Shown here piece by piece: positions 25,208 through 34,571 of a DNA stretch of 45,794 bases (position 1 is its first letter; every line of letters starts with the position of its first letter). The DNA is from Symbiodinium natans (taxonomy: Eukaryota; Sar; Dinophyceae; Suessiales; Symbiodiniaceae). The notes under the pieces were generated by a model. The model was given only the letters and a program-made list of their open reading frames with translations. It had not been told where the DNA came from and made no database searches. The DNA lies in the NCBI GenBank assembly GCA_905221605.1, contig CAJNDS010002067.1, positions 480,501 through 526,294 on the forward strand. The letters are read 5' to 3'. The position numbers and the translations under genes were made by a program.

Positions 25208-25345
25208 AACACCCTAAACCCTAAACCCTAAACCCTTCTAAACCCCAAACCCCAAACCCCAAACCCCAAACCCCAAACCCCAAACCCTAAACCCTAAACC
25301 CTAAACCCTAAACGCTAAACGCTTAAACCCTAAACCCGAAGCCCA
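25208..25345. repeat. CCCTAAA/CCCCAAA array
   Basis: CCCTAAA units enclosing seven CCCCAAA units. Confidence 0.96.
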
Positions 25346-25360
25346 GAACTCTGAGCCGAG

Positions 25361-25433
25361 GTCTTCGCTGCACTCTGAACCCACCGATGAGGAAGACAGG
25401 CGCATGCTCCTTGAGTTGTGGAAACTTGAGAGG
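25361..25433 (+). CDS. Gene E exon-like island
   Basis: Acceptor TGAGCCGAG, frame SSLHSEPTDEEDRRMLLELW then KLER, donor GTTTGG. Phase 2 in, 0 out. Very protein-like. Confidence 0.55.
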
Positions 25434-25815
25434 GTTTGGTTTAAGGGTGTAAGGGTTTAAGGGTTTAAGGGGTTTAGGGGTTTAAGGGTTTAAGGGTTTA
25501 GGGTTTAGGGTTTAGGGTGTAGGGGTTTAGGGTTGTGGGTTGTGGGTTGTGGGTTTGGCTTTGTTCCGGGGGCCCAAGAATGGGCCTCGGATAGTCTGCC
25601 CGAGCCTGAAGGGCTCTTCCCAGGCCTCCTCAGCCACGAACCCTAAGCCCTTAGCCCAAAAACCCTAAAACCCTAACGCCCTAAAGCCCTAAAGCCCTAA
25701 AGCCCTAAAGCCCTAAAGCCCTAAAGCCCTAAAACCCTAAAAACCCTAAAACCCTAAAGCCCTAAAACCCTAAATCCCTAAAACCCTAACACCCTAAAGC
25801 CCCATAACCCTAACT
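25434..25815. repeat. TTTAGGG block, island, CCCTAAAG block
   Basis: TTTAAGGG/TTTAGGG words at 25434-25555 and CCCTAAAG/CCCTAAAA octamers at 25640-25815. The island between them reads SDSLPEPEGLFPGLLSHEP then TAA in one frame and NGPRIVCPSLKGSSQASS in another. Confidence 0.9.
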
Positions 25816-25965
25816 CCCCCCCCCCCTCCGTAAACGCCTTTGTGTCCCCATCAAGGGACTAAAGGAGGGACCCTTTTAAGGGACCGCAGGAGTTATGTAT
25901 TGATTGGTTATTCGCGGGCTACTAAGGCATATTGGGGACTATAAACGGTACATATAGAGGTTATT

Positions 25966-26045
25966 ACCCTAAACTCTAATCTCTAAACCCTAAACCCTAA
26001 ACCCTAAACCCTAAACCCTAAACCCTAAACCCTAAACCTTAAAGC
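25966..26045. repeat. CCCTAAA array
   Basis: Ten units with variants at both ends. Confidence 0.96.
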
Positions 26046-26112
26046 AGGTCCCTTCTAGGGGTCCCTCCAGCTACGCCTGAACGCGGGGAGGTTTGCCGCC
26101 GGGCTCCTGCAG

Positions 26113-26164
26113 TGGAGACCTCAGAAGCTTTGACGGGTCTGTTAAATTTCTTGCCCGTGGGGTT
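26113..26164 (+). CDS. Gene E exon-like island with GTAAGT donor
   Basis: Acceptor GGCTCCTGCAG, frame ETSEALTGLLNFLPVG, consensus donor GTAAGT. Phase 1 in, 2 out. Confidence 0.52.
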
Positions 26165-26199
26165 GTAAGTTCCTCCCCCCCACCCACTTCAACAAAAGG

Positions 26200-26318
26200 G
26201 TGAACCTTAAACCCTAAACCCTAAATCCTAAACCTTAAACCCTACACCCCAAACCCTACACCCCAAACCCACACCCTAAACCCTAAACCCTGAACCCTAA
26301 ACCCTAAACCCTACTTAG
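26200..26318. repeat. CCCTAAA array
   Basis: About 16 units, several CCCTACA. Confidence 0.95.
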
Positions 26319-26331
26319 AAGTAACCCTGAG

Positions 26332-26423
26332 GTCACCAAGAAGACGGGGGGCGATGGATTTAAGTTTGCCTTGTGAGGGGCTGTTGGGGTCTTCGGGTCT
26401 CCGAAGCTTAGGCTCTCAGAAGT
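26332..26423 (+). CDS. Gene E exon-like island
   Basis: Acceptor ACCCTGAG. Phase 2 is open throughout to the donor at 26424; phase 0 reads VTKKTGGDGFKFAL and then a stop. Frame undecided. Confidence 0.35.
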
Positions 26424-26680
26424 TTAGGGTTTAGGGTTTAAAGTTTAGGGTTTAGGGTGGTTGAGGGTTGAGGGGCTTCGGGGCTTTTGAGGAGTCAAGG
26501 GAGGTCGGTTTCAGAAGGCCTTGCGTTGCCTGTTTTCTTTTGAGGGAGGCCGGGGGGGGGGGGGGCGGGGCAGGTGGGTGACAGGGTTCCGGTCGCTGAT
26601 CTAAGACCTAAACCCTAACCCTAAACCCTAAACCCTGAACCCTAAACCCTAAACCCTAAACTCTAAACCCTAAACCCATG
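26423..26680. repeat. TTTAGGG block, G-run, CCCTAAA block
   Basis: TTTAGGG at 26423-26460, G-run at 26552-26567, CCCTAAA at 26605-26678. A candidate exon, KALRCLFSFEGGR, starts after TTTCAG at 26515 and runs into the G-run. Confidence 0.88.
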
Positions 26681-26726
26681 GGTTTAGGGTTTGACGGTCC
26701 TTCTCTTCGTCACACAAAGGGCGCAG

Positions 26727-26767
26727 AAGGAGCTCGGAAGGGCTTCTGAAACCTGGGTTGAGGGGCG
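26727..26767 (+). CDS. Gene E exon-like island
   Basis: Acceptor AGGGCGCAG, frame KELGRASETWVEG, donor GTTTAGGG. Phase 0 in, 2 out. Confidence 0.5.
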
Positions 26768-26843
26768 GTTTAGGGTTTAGGGTTTAGGTTTAGGGTTATT
26801 TGGGGGGACCCCTAATTGAAGACATGCCCATATTGGCTCACAG

Positions 26844-26907
26844 CGGCGTTTCGCAGAGCTGGGCCACGCAACGCCACCACCACGCAGCACTCGAGTCGGG
26901 GCTCATG
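26844..26907 (+). CDS. Gene E exon-like island
   Basis: Acceptor TTGGCTCACAG, frame GVSQSWATQRHHHAALESGL, donor GTTTTTGG. Phase 2 in (matches), 0 out. Confidence 0.5.
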
Positions 26908-27020
26908 GTTTTTGGAGCTTGGCTACGGGTTTAGGGTTTAGGGTTTAGGGTTTAGGGCCACCCTGCTATACTTCACGACTCTAGCCTGCTTTTTTGAGGG
27001 TTCAAGGTTTCATGTCACAG

Positions 27021-27109
27021 CTTTGGTAAGTATCTTGGCGTCTCGGACGGCCATGGACGCCGTGGCGCGGATCTTCCGGGACCGGCTACACCCCTCCATG
27101 ACTCTATGA
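27021..27109 (+). CDS. Gene E candidate last exon
   Basis: Acceptor TTCATGTCACAG, frame LVSILASRTAMDAVARIFRD then RLHPSMTL and TGA at 27107. Phase 1 in. Confidence 0.42.
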
Positions 27110-27180
27110 CTACTCCTTGGGATGTTAGGGTTTGGGGTTTAGGGTTCAGGGTTCAGGGTTGGGTTTAGGCTTGGGATGCT

Positions 27181-27238
27181 CACCCTTAATTAATTAGAAT
27201 CCCTATCAAGGAGCTGTTAGGATAAGGGGGAACATCCT
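27181..27238. repeat. MITE-like element, family A, partial
   Basis: AGAATCCCTATCAAGGAGCT then GTTAGGATAAGGGGGAACAT. Confidence 0.6.
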
Positions 27239-27309
27239 ATGACGACACCCCATAGCCGCGAACCCTGAACAAGAGAAAGAGGGCGAGACCACTGGAAGAA
27301 GCAACCCCA

Positions 27310-27685
27310 AGCCCTAAACCCTAAACACCTAAACCCTTAACCCTAAACCCTAAACCCTAAACCTGAAACCCTAAATCCTAAACCCAAAACCCCTAAACCC
27401 CTAGACCCCTAAACCTCTAAACCCCTAAACCCCTAAACCCCTAAACCCCTAAACCCCTAAACCCCTAAACCCCTAAACCCCTAAACCCCTAAACCCCTAA
27501 ACCCCTTAACCCCTAAACCCCTAAACCCCTATACCCCTAAACCCCTAAACCCCTAAACCCCTAAACCCCTAAACCCCTAAACCCCTAAACCCCTAAACCC
27601 CTAAACCCCTAAACCCTAAACCCCTAAACCCCTAAACCCCTAAACCCCTAAACCCCTAAACCCCTAAACCCTAGACCCTAAACGG
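27310..27685. repeat. CCCCTAAA octamer array
   Basis: About 40 octamers. Its left part (27338-27415) is identical over 78 bp to 22789-22866, substitutions included. Confidence 0.98.
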
Positions 27686-27700
27686 CGTACGATCCTGAAG

Positions 27701-27788
27701 AAGCTGCGAGGAGGCCTGCCCGACTGGCACCACTGAGCTCGCGAAGTTGCGAGAGGTCTTCCTGCGAAGAGAAAGCCCAAAATTGGGG
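27701..27788 (+). CDS. Gene F exon-like island
   Basis: Acceptor GATCCTGAAG, frame SCEEACPTGTTELAKLREVF then LRRESPKLG, donor GTTTAGGG. Phase 2 in, 0 out. Confidence 0.52.
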
Positions 27789-27870
27789 GTTTAGGGTTTA
27801 GGGCTTAGGGCTTGGAGTTTAGGGTTTAGGGTTTAGGGTTTCGGGTTTAGGGTTTAGGGCTAGGGGGTTC
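27789..27870. repeat. TTTAGGG array
   Basis: Eleven units with CTTAGGG and TTTCGGG variants. Confidence 0.95.
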
Positions 27871-27903
27871 TTTTTGTGCGAGCATTCTTTCCCGATTTGC
27901 AAG

Positions 27904-27933
27904 CCAAGCGGCCAACAGCCTGAACACCCTGAA
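27904..27933 (+). CDS. Gene F exon-like island (30 nt)
   Basis: Acceptor GATTTGCAAG, frame PSGQQPEHPE, donor GTCTGG; phase 0 in and out. Confidence 0.35.
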
Positions 27934-28078
27934 GTCTGGTTTCGGGTTTGAGGGGCTAGGAGGGGTTTGGGGTTTCGGGCTTGGAGGGGTTTAGGGTTTG
28001 GGGGTTTGAAGGTTGCAGGGGTTTAGGGGGGATCACTTTCAAGCTCAGGGGTTTAGGGCTAAGGGCCTCAGGGCTTAG

Positions 28079-28132
28079 GATGTTTCGGACCTCTTCGTCC
28101 CTGGCCCGGGCCACGCGGTTGATTGGCAAGAG
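28079..28132 (+). CDS. Gene F exon-like island
   Basis: Acceptor GGGCTTAG, frame DVSDLFVPGPGHAVDWQE, donor GTTTTAGG; phase 0 in and out. Confidence 0.5.
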
Positions 28133-28161
28133 GTTTTAGGCCTCTCTGGGTAAGCTGCAAG

Positions 28162-28186
28162 GTGTTCGTTGTTATCCAAAGGCGTC
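28162..28186 (+). CDS. Gene F exon-like island (25 nt)
   Basis: Acceptor AGCTGCAAG, frame VFVVIQRR, donor GTGAAG. Confidence 0.33.
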
Positions 28187-28281
28187 GTGAAGCGATACAT
28201 TAGGGTTTAGGGTTTAGGGTTTAGGGTTTATAGGGTCAATAACGATTTTGGGCTCGTTCTCGTTCAGGGTTTCAGGCTTAG

Positions 28282-28321
28282 AGAGGCATGAAGAGCCAGA
28301 GGGCAGCGAAGAAGAGCTACA
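28282..28321 (+). CDS. Gene F exon-like island, acidic
   Basis: Acceptor CAGGCTTAG, frame RHEEPEGSEEEL, donor GTAGGC; phase 1 in, 2 out. Confidence 0.38.
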
Positions 28322-28500
28322 GTAGGCTGAAGGTTTTACGAACCGCAAGTCCCACAAACCCTCTTCCCCCCTCTCCTCCCCCCTTCCCTCCCCCCCCCAA
28401 AAAAAATAAAAGAAGAAGAAAAAAGCGAGAATGGTACCGTCCTAAGCCCGAAGCCCTAAGCCCCCCAAATTCGGTTCAAAAAATGTGCGCTTGGGTGCAG

Positions 28501-28540
28501 GCTCTGCTGATGATTGCCCAGGTGCTATCGGCGGTGTGGG
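28501..28540 (+). CDS. Gene F exon-like island
   Basis: Acceptor TTGGGTGCAG, frame ALLMIAQVLSAVW, donor GTTTAGG. Confidence 0.45.
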
Positions 28541-28589
28541 GTTTAGGTCTTGGAATGGGAGGGGTTTAGGGTTTAGGGTTTAGGGTATT

Positions 28590-28740
28590 AGAGGGTAGGG
28601 GGAGAGAGGGAGAGAGGGAGAGAGGCTGGAAGGCAGAGAGAGACGGAGAGTGGCCCAACTAGAATAGAATCCCCTTAAAGGGACTCCCCAAAAGAGTACC
28701 CCTATTTTCGGAAACCTCATATGATATCAGACAGGGAAGA
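28590..28740. repeat. GGGAGAGA microsatellite and reversed family C element
   Basis: GGGAGAGAGGGAGAGA at 28600-28650. Then AAAGAGTACCCCTATTTTCG and GAAACCTCATATG, the reverse of the family C words. Confidence 0.75.
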
Positions 28741-29039
28741 GGGGGAAAATGACTGGTTCATTTTGTGGTTCGTCCATGCTCCAGGAGAAGACACTTGCTC
28801 ATCTGGGTGCTGTCGCTACGCACAAGCACCTGCAACCCTAAACCCTGAGCTCTAAACACTATCAGCCCCATAAGCCACAAGCCCCAGACCCTAAACGCCA
28901 TAACCCCTGAAAAGCCGGGTGTTAAGCTTTTTCTTCTTGCTTTCATGGTAGACCCCACCCCCCAACATTGAACCCTCACCGAACAAGACCCCCACATGCG
29001 GGGGCCTTAGACGCATCATGGGCCTTCTTCTTTTTGTGT

Positions 29040-29090
29040 TTCGGGGGAGGGGATACCTGGAGGTTCATGGGTACTTGTAAGTAACCCTAA
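29040..29090. repeat. MITE-like element, family B, half copy
   Basis: CCTGGAGGTTCATGGGTACT then TGTAAGTA. Confidence 0.6.
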
Positions 29091-29262
29091 ACCCTGAGCC
29101 TCATGGGTTCCCCCTGACTACCCCTAGGTTCCCCAGAATCAAGGCTATTCAGGGTTTTTTAAGGGGGGAACCTAGGGGGGTAGGGGTCGTAGGGGAACCC
29201 ATGGTCAGCCCCAAACGGCTTTGGGGGTAGGGCATTTGGGGCCTACGCCCTGTCTCCGCCAG

Positions 29263-29350
29263 GAGAAAATCAGCAGTGAGGCGATCACCGCACTGCTGGA
29301 GGACGTGGCAAAAGGACGGGGCTTCTGGGGTCATGAACCTGGTGCAGGGG
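29263..29350 (+). CDS. Gene F exon-like island
   Basis: Acceptor GTCTCCGCCAG, frame EKISSEAITALLEDVAKGRG then FWGHEPGAG, donor GTTTCGGG. Strongly protein-like and helical. Confidence 0.55.
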
Positions 29351-29455
29351 GTTTCGGGTTTAGGGTTTAGGGTTTAGGTAATGTTTAGGGTTTAGGTAGG
29401 GTTTAGGGTTTAGGGCTTAAGGTTTAGGGTTTAGGGTTTGGGGTTTAGGGTTTAG
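29351..29455. repeat. TTTAGGG array, irregular
   Basis: TTTAGGG units with TTTAGGTAGGG interruptions. Confidence 0.94.
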
Positions 29456-29491
29456 GGCTGGTGGAGCTCGTGAGGTTGAGGCCCTCAACCG
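29456..29491 (+). CDS. Gene F exon-like island
   Basis: The acceptor GTTTAG is itself part of the array; frame LVELVRLRPST, donor GTAAGC. Phase 1 in and out. Confidence 0.4.
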
Positions 29492-29663
29492 GTAAGCTTT
29501 AGGCCCTGCGGTTCAGGCTTTAGGTTCAGGGTTTGGGGTCGCGCTTTTTCTTTCTCTGAAAGGGTGTTATAGGGGCACTTTAAAGTGCCTTGGTACCTAG
29601 TTTCCCCAATGGAAGGCATTCTGGCCGTATCGACAAATTGGATCCTCCCGGACTGAACTCAAG

Positions 29664-29705
29664 GTGGATCATGGAATCTTCCCATCTGCTTTGTGCTTTT
29701 ATGAG
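29664..29705 (+). CDS. Gene F exon-like island
   Basis: Acceptor TGAACTCAAG, frame VDHGIFPSALCFYE, donor GTTTAGGG. Confidence 0.45.
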
Positions 29706-29815
29706 GTTTAGGGTCTAGGGTTTAGGGTTTAGGGATACCACTGTGGAAGTGTCACACTTCCGCTCACAAGGGGAGTAAGACAGTCACCGTTCTATGCGCG
29801 ACTGCCTGATTGCAG

Positions 29816-29864
29816 GAGCGCAGCCCTGGCCTGAGTGTTGGTGTTCGGTTTGGCTTGCGCGCGG
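29816..29864 (+). CDS. Gene F exon-like island
   Basis: Acceptor CCTGATTGCAG, frame ERSPGLSVGVRFGLRA, donor GTTTTTTGG. Confidence 0.45.
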
Positions 29865-29894
29865 GTTTTTTGGTATCAGCCCAAACCCTGAACC

Positions 29895-29967
29895 TTGGGA
29901 TGCTCCCCCTTATACCAACAGTCCTTAATAGTGACTCTAGTACTGTTAGTAGGGGGGAGCATCCCAA
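29895..29967. repeat. MITE-like element, family A, compact copy
   Basis: TTGGGATGCTCCCCCTTATA on the left and AGGGGGGAGCATCCCAA on the right: the clearest terminal inverted repeat of the family, 73 bp in all. Confidence 0.85.
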
Positions 29968-30025
29968 GCCCTAAACTCTAGACCCTAGACCCTAAACCCT
30001 AAACCCTAAACCCTAAGCCTTAAAA
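29966..30025. repeat. CCCTAAA array
   Basis: About seven units, directly against the family A element. Confidence 0.93.
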
Positions 30026-30041
30026 TCTTATTCTTGAATAG

Positions 30042-30093
30042 AGCCTCTTGCATCTGGCGCTATCGGAGCCGATCAGAGGTCGCACCACTTCGG
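30042..30093 (+). CDS. Gene F exon-like island
   Basis: Acceptor TCTTGAATAG, frame PLASGAIGADQRSHHF, donor GTTTCG. Phase 1 in, 2 out. Confidence 0.45.
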
Positions 30094-30339
30094 GTTTCGT
30101 GCTTAGCTGGGGGTCTAGGCTTTCGGACTGTTCAGGGGTTTCCTGCTTGTGGCTTCGTTTCTAGCAGATGAAAGGGTCTCGGGTCCGATGATTCGAAAGA
30201 TCCTTATATTAACCCACCAAAGCCCTGAACCCATACCCTCGAACCTTCAGTGGTGCAGGTATTCCCTTCTTTGATCTGGTTTAGGGTTCAGGGTTCAGGG
30301 TTTAGGGTTTAAGGTTTAGGGTTTGGGGTTTCCTTGTAG

Positions 30340-30365
30340 GCCCTGCTGGCCGATGTTGATTCCCC
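30340..30365 (+). CDS. Gene F exon-like island (26 nt)
   Basis: Acceptor TTTCCTTGTAG, frame ALLADVDS, donor GTAAGC. Confidence 0.42.
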
Positions 30366-30509
30366 GTAAGCCCTTAAAGCCCCAAACGCTGAACTCCCAA
30401 ACAGCCCTAAGTCGCCAAAGACCTAGACCCTAGAAAAAACCCAAGCAGTACGGAACCCTGAAAGACTTACAAACACTATGCCCTCATGATTTCCCACATA
30501 ATCACCATA

Positions 30510-30720
30510 TACCCCTAAACCCTAAACCCAAAACCCAAAACCCTAAACCCTGAACCCTTAACCCTAAACCCTAAACCCTAAACCCTAAACCCTAAACCCT
30601 AAACCCTAAGCCCTAAACCCTAAACCCTAAACCCTAAACCCTAAACCCTAAACATTACACTGTACACCCTACACCCTACACCCTACACCCTAAACCCTAA
30701 ACCCTAAACCCTAAAACCTA
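30510..30720. repeat. CCCTAAA array
   Basis: About 28 units with a CCCTACA block. Confidence 0.97.
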
Positions 30721-30780
30721 CAACACATTCACATGAACCATGCCCATGGTATCAGAGGAACCCATGTAGGCCGCCGTTAG

Positions 30781-30833
30781 GTGCATCGAAATCGACGGCT
30801 TTCTCGAGTGGCTGGCGAAGAAGGAGCCAAGAG
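30781..30833 (+). CDS. Gene F exon-like island
   Basis: Acceptor GCCGCCGTTAG, frame CIEIDGFLEWLAKKEPR, donor GTGGCT. Phase 2 in (matches 30340-30365), 1 out. Confidence 0.55.
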
Positions 30834-30837
30834 GTGG

Positions 30838-30962
30838 CTAGGGTTTAGGGTTTAGGGTTTAGGGTTTAGGGTTTAGGGTTTAGGCTTATAGGGTTTAGGC
30901 TTATAGGGTTCATAGGGCTTTGCGGGATTATAGGGTTTAGGGTTCAGGGTTTAGGGTTTAGG
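30838..30962. repeat. TTTAGGG array
   Basis: About seven perfect units, then irregular TTTATAGGG and TTCATAGGG. Confidence 0.94.
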
Positions 30963-31200
30963 AGCCTTCCTGCGCCCCATTTAGCTTTGTCAAAGTGGGA
31001 TAACATGTTACATGTTTAAGGGTACTTAAGCTGAATAAGGAATAATTAGTGAATAGAAATTAGAATTTATACAGTACTTAAACGGAATAAGGAATAATGA
31101 GTAAAATAGACATTAGAATTTTACTACTCTCCCAACCATGATCTAATTAGGGTGTCGGGTTCGTAAACGCGGGGTCTTGCAGGGTTTGGGAAGGTAGACT
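30963..31200. other. AT-rich unique DNA
   Basis: A direct repeat with GGAATAA(T/G)GAGTA and AGAATTT-like words occurs at 31030-31065 and 31088-31125. No gene supported. Confidence 0.4.
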
Positions 31201-31323
31201 GGGTTTCGGGTTGGGGTTTTCTGGGCCAAAAGGCCGAAGAGTCCCCCTGCGATGTCGTTTTCAAAGCCAGTACTTTTCCTTAAGCACCACATCTCATCAC
31301 GTCTCATCATCTCATCAGGAGCA

Positions 31324-31568
31324 GGTTGACCATGCTTCGAGTGGAGCCCAGGCTGTTCAGCGCCGGACCGGGTATCCGCATAGAGGGGCAGCCCGGATGC
31401 AATGGGTCCTCTGTAGTGGCGCTCCTCACGGACCACGACGGCGCGTGTCGCGCTGGCATGCGGGAGAAGGGCAATGCCATTTGGGTGCGGCCGTCATGCC
31501 GTTCAGCTTGCGGTCAAACACTGCGTTCCGCCCATGGACCGCCACAGAATGGCTGCGAACTCCAGTGA
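31324..31568 (+). CDS. Exon-like island, GC-rich
   Basis: After ATCAGGAGCAG the frame with MLRVEPRLFSAGPGIRIEGQ, CNGSSVVALLTDHDGACRAG and MREKGNAIWVRP is the most protein-like. Two other frames are also open across this island, so the frame is not certain. A Ser/Cys codon run follows at 31570-31610. Confidence 0.35.
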
Positions 31569-31814
31569 GAGTTCAAGCAGTTCTTCTTCCTCCAGCTCCA
31601 GCAGTTCATCCGCGACCCCGGTCCAGTGCGGGCACAGCAACGCCGCCGCAGCCCCATCCCCCCTCCCCCCGCCCCGACGGGGGAGAGGTAGACCCTAAAC
31701 CCAACAGCCCCAACCAAAAGCCTTCAAACCCTACAACCTCAAAGGCACCCTACAGCCTAAAGACCCTAACCCCAAACCCTGACCTGGTTTGCAGGGTGCT
31801 TCGACTGGGTTCCC

Positions 31815-31915
31815 CTTCTTGAGGGTTCATGAGTACTTGTAAGTAGCCTAGTGTGGCTATCACCAATCTACCCTGCTTATATCCCTGCTTCTAAGTATCC
31901 ATGTACCTCCAGCTC
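31815..31915. repeat. MITE-like element, family B copy
   Basis: GAGGGTTCATGAGTACTTGT on the left and TAAGTATCCATGTACCTCC on the right. Confidence 0.7.
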
Positions 31916-32095
31916 TCAACCTAAAGCCCTGTTCGTGTGTTGCCTCTATCACCCCATTGCATCATTTCCTCAGAAGCCCTAAAGTTTCAACCCCTAAAGC
32001 TTAAAAACCTAAGCCATGTAGCCCTATAACCCCAGACCCTCCACTCCTCCGCCCCTACACTCATCCGCCCCCCTGCGCTCCACCCCTGCACTCCT

Positions 32096-32266
32096 AAACC
32101 CGAAACCCTAAACCCTAAACCCTAAACCCTGCGAGATAGCAGCTACTTGGCGGGGGCGTCGGGAAGCCGGGCGCTCAGGGTTTAGGGTTTAGGGTTTAGG
32201 TTTAGGGTTTAGGGTTTAGGGCTTAGGGTTTAGGGTTTAGGGATTGCGGTTTAGGGTGTAGGGTTC
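32096..32266. repeat. CCCTAAA, 45-bp island, TTTAGGG
   Basis: The smallest example of the exon cassette: the island 32137-32175 is open in all three plus frames (for example QLLGGGVGKPGAQ). Confidence 0.9.
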
Positions 32267-32313
32267 TTCCCCAGGAGCTCCCGCCCAAAGCCCTTTAAGC
32301 GCTTGGGGTTCAG

Positions 32314-32370
32314 AAGCTCCGGGCTTTTGAGGGCTTCGAAACATGAGGCAAAGCAACGGCAGCAACTAAG
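32314..32370 (+). CDS. Gene F exon-like island
   Basis: Acceptor GGGGTTCAG, frame SSGLLRASKHEAKQRQQL, donor GTTTTGG. Phase 2 in and out. Confidence 0.45.
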
Positions 32371-32430
32371 GTTTTGGGGTAGGGTTCAGGGGTTTAGGGT
32401 TTCGGATGTGTGGCTGGGAGTCCTAAACAG

Positions 32431-32489
32431 ACGAGTTGAAGAAGACTCCCTGGTTCGGGATTCTTGGAGTCTCCGGACAGCGTTTGCAG
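32431..32489 (+). CDS. Gene F exon-like island
   Basis: Acceptor TCCTAAACAG, frame RVEEDSLVRDSWSLRTAFA, donor GTGGGG. Phase 2 in, 1 out. Confidence 0.55.
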
Positions 32490-32614
32490 GTGGGGTTTGA
32501 ACTGGTTTAGAATTTAGGGAAGGTTTTGGGTTCGGGGTGCGTAGGGTTTTAGGGCTGAGGGTTTATGTGTATCTTGTCAACTGGTGCCACTTAAGGGCCT
32601 TGCAATTTCTTTAG

Positions 32615-32638
32615 GTTTGTTCCTTCTCCACGGCAACC
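32615..32638 (+). CDS. Gene F exon-like island (24 nt)
   Basis: Acceptor AATTTCTTTAG, frame LFLLHGN, donor GTGAAG. Phases match both neighbours. Confidence 0.4.
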
Positions 32639-32789
32639 GTGAAGTCCATTCTATGTCCAGCACCCTGCCTTCATCCGAGCTAACCCCAAACCCCGAACCT
32701 CTAAGCGCTTGTCCCTAAACCCTAAACGCCCCTGGTAATCCTCCCCTCCACCCTCCCCGCAGAACCCTGTGGAGGCTTCCCCCATATGA

Positions 32790-32990
32790 AGCCAAAACCC
32801 AAAACCCAAAACCCAAAACCCAAAACCCAAAACCCAAAACCCAAAACCCTAATTTCTAAACCCTAAACCTAAACCCTAAACCCTAAACCCTAAACCCTAA
32901 ACCCTAAACCCTAAACCCTAAACCCTAAACCCTAAACCCTAAACTCTAAACCCTAAACCCTACACCCTAGACTCTAAACAACCCTTTGGA
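32790..32990. repeat. CCCAAAA then CCCTAAA array
   Basis: Eight CCCAAAA heptamers followed by about 18 CCCTAAA units: two homogenised variants side by side. Confidence 0.97.
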
Positions 32991-33003
32991 GGTTTCCCGC
33001 AAG

Positions 33004-33081
33004 TGAACCAGCTCGCCGCGCCCGCGGCTGCCCGCTTCAGCGGCAGCATCGAGGTGACGGCGTTTCTCAGGGGCTTGGGGG
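33004..33081 (+). CDS. Gene F exon-like island
   Basis: Acceptor TTCCCGCAAG, frame NQLAAPAAARFSGSIEVTAF then LRGLG, donor GTTTAGGG. Phase 1 in and out. Confidence 0.5.
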
Positions 33082-33275
33082 GTTTAGGGTTTAGGGTTCA
33101 GGGTTTGGAGTTTAGGGTTTAGGGTTTTAGGGTTTAGGGTTTGGGGTTTAGGGTTGTAGGGTTTAGGGTTTCAGGGGCTTAGGCTGCGGGGTTCAGGGGC
33201 TTTAGCTAGGGTTTTAGGGGGTTTAGGGGGTTTAGGGGTTTTAGGGGTTTTGGGGGTTTTAGGGGGTTTAGGGTT
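33082..33275. repeat. TTTAGGG array, degenerate
   Basis: TTTAGGG units with TTTTAGGG and TTTAGGGGG insertions. Confidence 0.93.
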
Positions 33276-33780
33276 TCTCGGGGCCTGAGCCTGAAAACCC
33301 TCAACCCCAAACCCTATGTCCTCACACTGGGCCCTTGGAATACGAGGGCTGAGCGAATTTAAAGGTACGTGGAGTCAGTCTTGAACCGAATGCTTATAGG
33401 GTTCTTAAGAAAGGGGGTTTCAAGAAGTGGTATGTAACCCAAGGTTCCCTTTGGGCGCAAGTTCCTGGCTATAGGCAGTCAGCAGGCCATGTAAGCTAGA
33501 CTCAGACAGGCCCTATAAACCCTAGGACCCTATTTATTTTGGAACCATGTGGTACTGTGATTTGTTGTGTCATCTGAGCAGTTCTTGTCACTTGGGGGCC
33601 CAAGGCCTGTATTCGTTAGTTGTTCTTAAGGGCTAAGCCTAGTAAGGGTTGAGGGTTAAGGGCTTAGGGTTTAGGGTGGCTAAAGCCCTTAAGCCCTAAA
33701 GCCCAGAAGCCCAAAAACCCAGTAGGGTTTGGGAGCTAAAGGGCCCAAACCCTAAAGCCCTAAACCTGTAGAGGCATATA
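33276..33780. other. Unique DNA without supported exon
   Basis: Contains GGTTACATACCACTT-like and GGGTTCCAAAAT words, possibly distant family E. Degenerate telomere words at 33640-33770. Confidence 0.35.
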
Positions 33781-33862
33781 AACCCTAAACCCTAAACCCT
33801 AAACCCTAAACCCTAAACCCTAAACCCTAAACCCTAGACCCTAAACTTTAAACCCTAAAACC
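33778..33862. repeat. CCCTAAA array
   Basis: Eleven units. Confidence 0.96.
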
Positions 33863-33913
33863 ACAAACCTAACTGGACCTGAAGCCCCCAAGCCTCTTAA
33901 TGCTTTACCGCAG

Positions 33914-34008
33914 GACTTCCGGACACAATACAAAGACGACACCGTCGCGCTGGACCCCACAGGGGTCTTTCGGACTTCTGGGGGGCGTTGTCGCAGCAAT
34001 CTGCAACA
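33914..34008 (+). CDS. Gene F exon-like island
   Basis: Acceptor TTTACCGCAG, frame DFRTQYKDDTVALDPTGVFR then TSGGRCRSNLQ, donor GTTTAGGG. Phase 0 in, 2 out. Confidence 0.52.
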
Positions 34009-34288
34009 GTTTAGGGTTAGGGTTTAGGGTTTAGGGTGAAGGGTTTACGGTTTAGGGTTTCTGGCTTGTGGCTTAGGGCTTAGTTGGGCTTAGCGTCTAA
34101 GCTCCCCCCCAACACCCAAACCGCTAAAACACCCCAAGGCCCAAAACCTTCATTCCCTTCGCCCTGTGATAAATCTTTGCCAGCGTCGCCCCCTTAAAAA
34201 TTCCCCTTGTAAACAATTATACCAAAAAACACCCAATCTAAATTACAGAAGACTCGTTTTACTTTTTTTTTTGGGGGGGGGGACACAG

Positions 34289-34440
34289 GTTTAGGGTTTA
34301 GGGTTTAGGGTTTAGGGTTTAGGGTTTAGGGTTTAGGGCTTTTACTTGAGGTACACGGATACTACTAAGTGGGGTTAGAAGAAACAGTTACAATAGGTGA
34401 TAAGCCTCAGTGCCACTTACAAGTACCCATTAACAGTCGA
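34289..34440. repeat. TTTAGGG array and family B element
   Basis: Seven TTTAGGG units at 34289-34338, then ACTTGAGGTACACGGATACT and, at the right, ACTTACAAGTACCCATTAAC. Confidence 0.85.
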
Positions 34441-34571
34441 GTCGGTCTGAGGGATGAGGTTCTTTTGGTCTTGGAACCCACTCGAATCTACTCCCAAACA
34501 TTTGACTTTGTTTGTTAAAGGCCCCCTGGTCCGTAAAAGGGGGTGCTCAGGCCCATAGTTTCTGTAAAGTC

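Larger units (their letters stand above)
24249..27109 (+). other. Gene E: putative multi-exon gene model
   Basis: Exon-like islands 24249-24325, 24463-24536, 25164-25197, 25361-25433, 26113-26164, 26332-26423, 26727-26767, 26844-26907 and 27021-27109, the last ending in TGA. Phases agree at 24325/24463, 24536/25164, 26164/26332 and 26767/26844, but not at 25197/25361, 25433/26113, 26423/26727 or 26907/27021, so some exons are missing. No product recognised. Confidence 0.38.
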
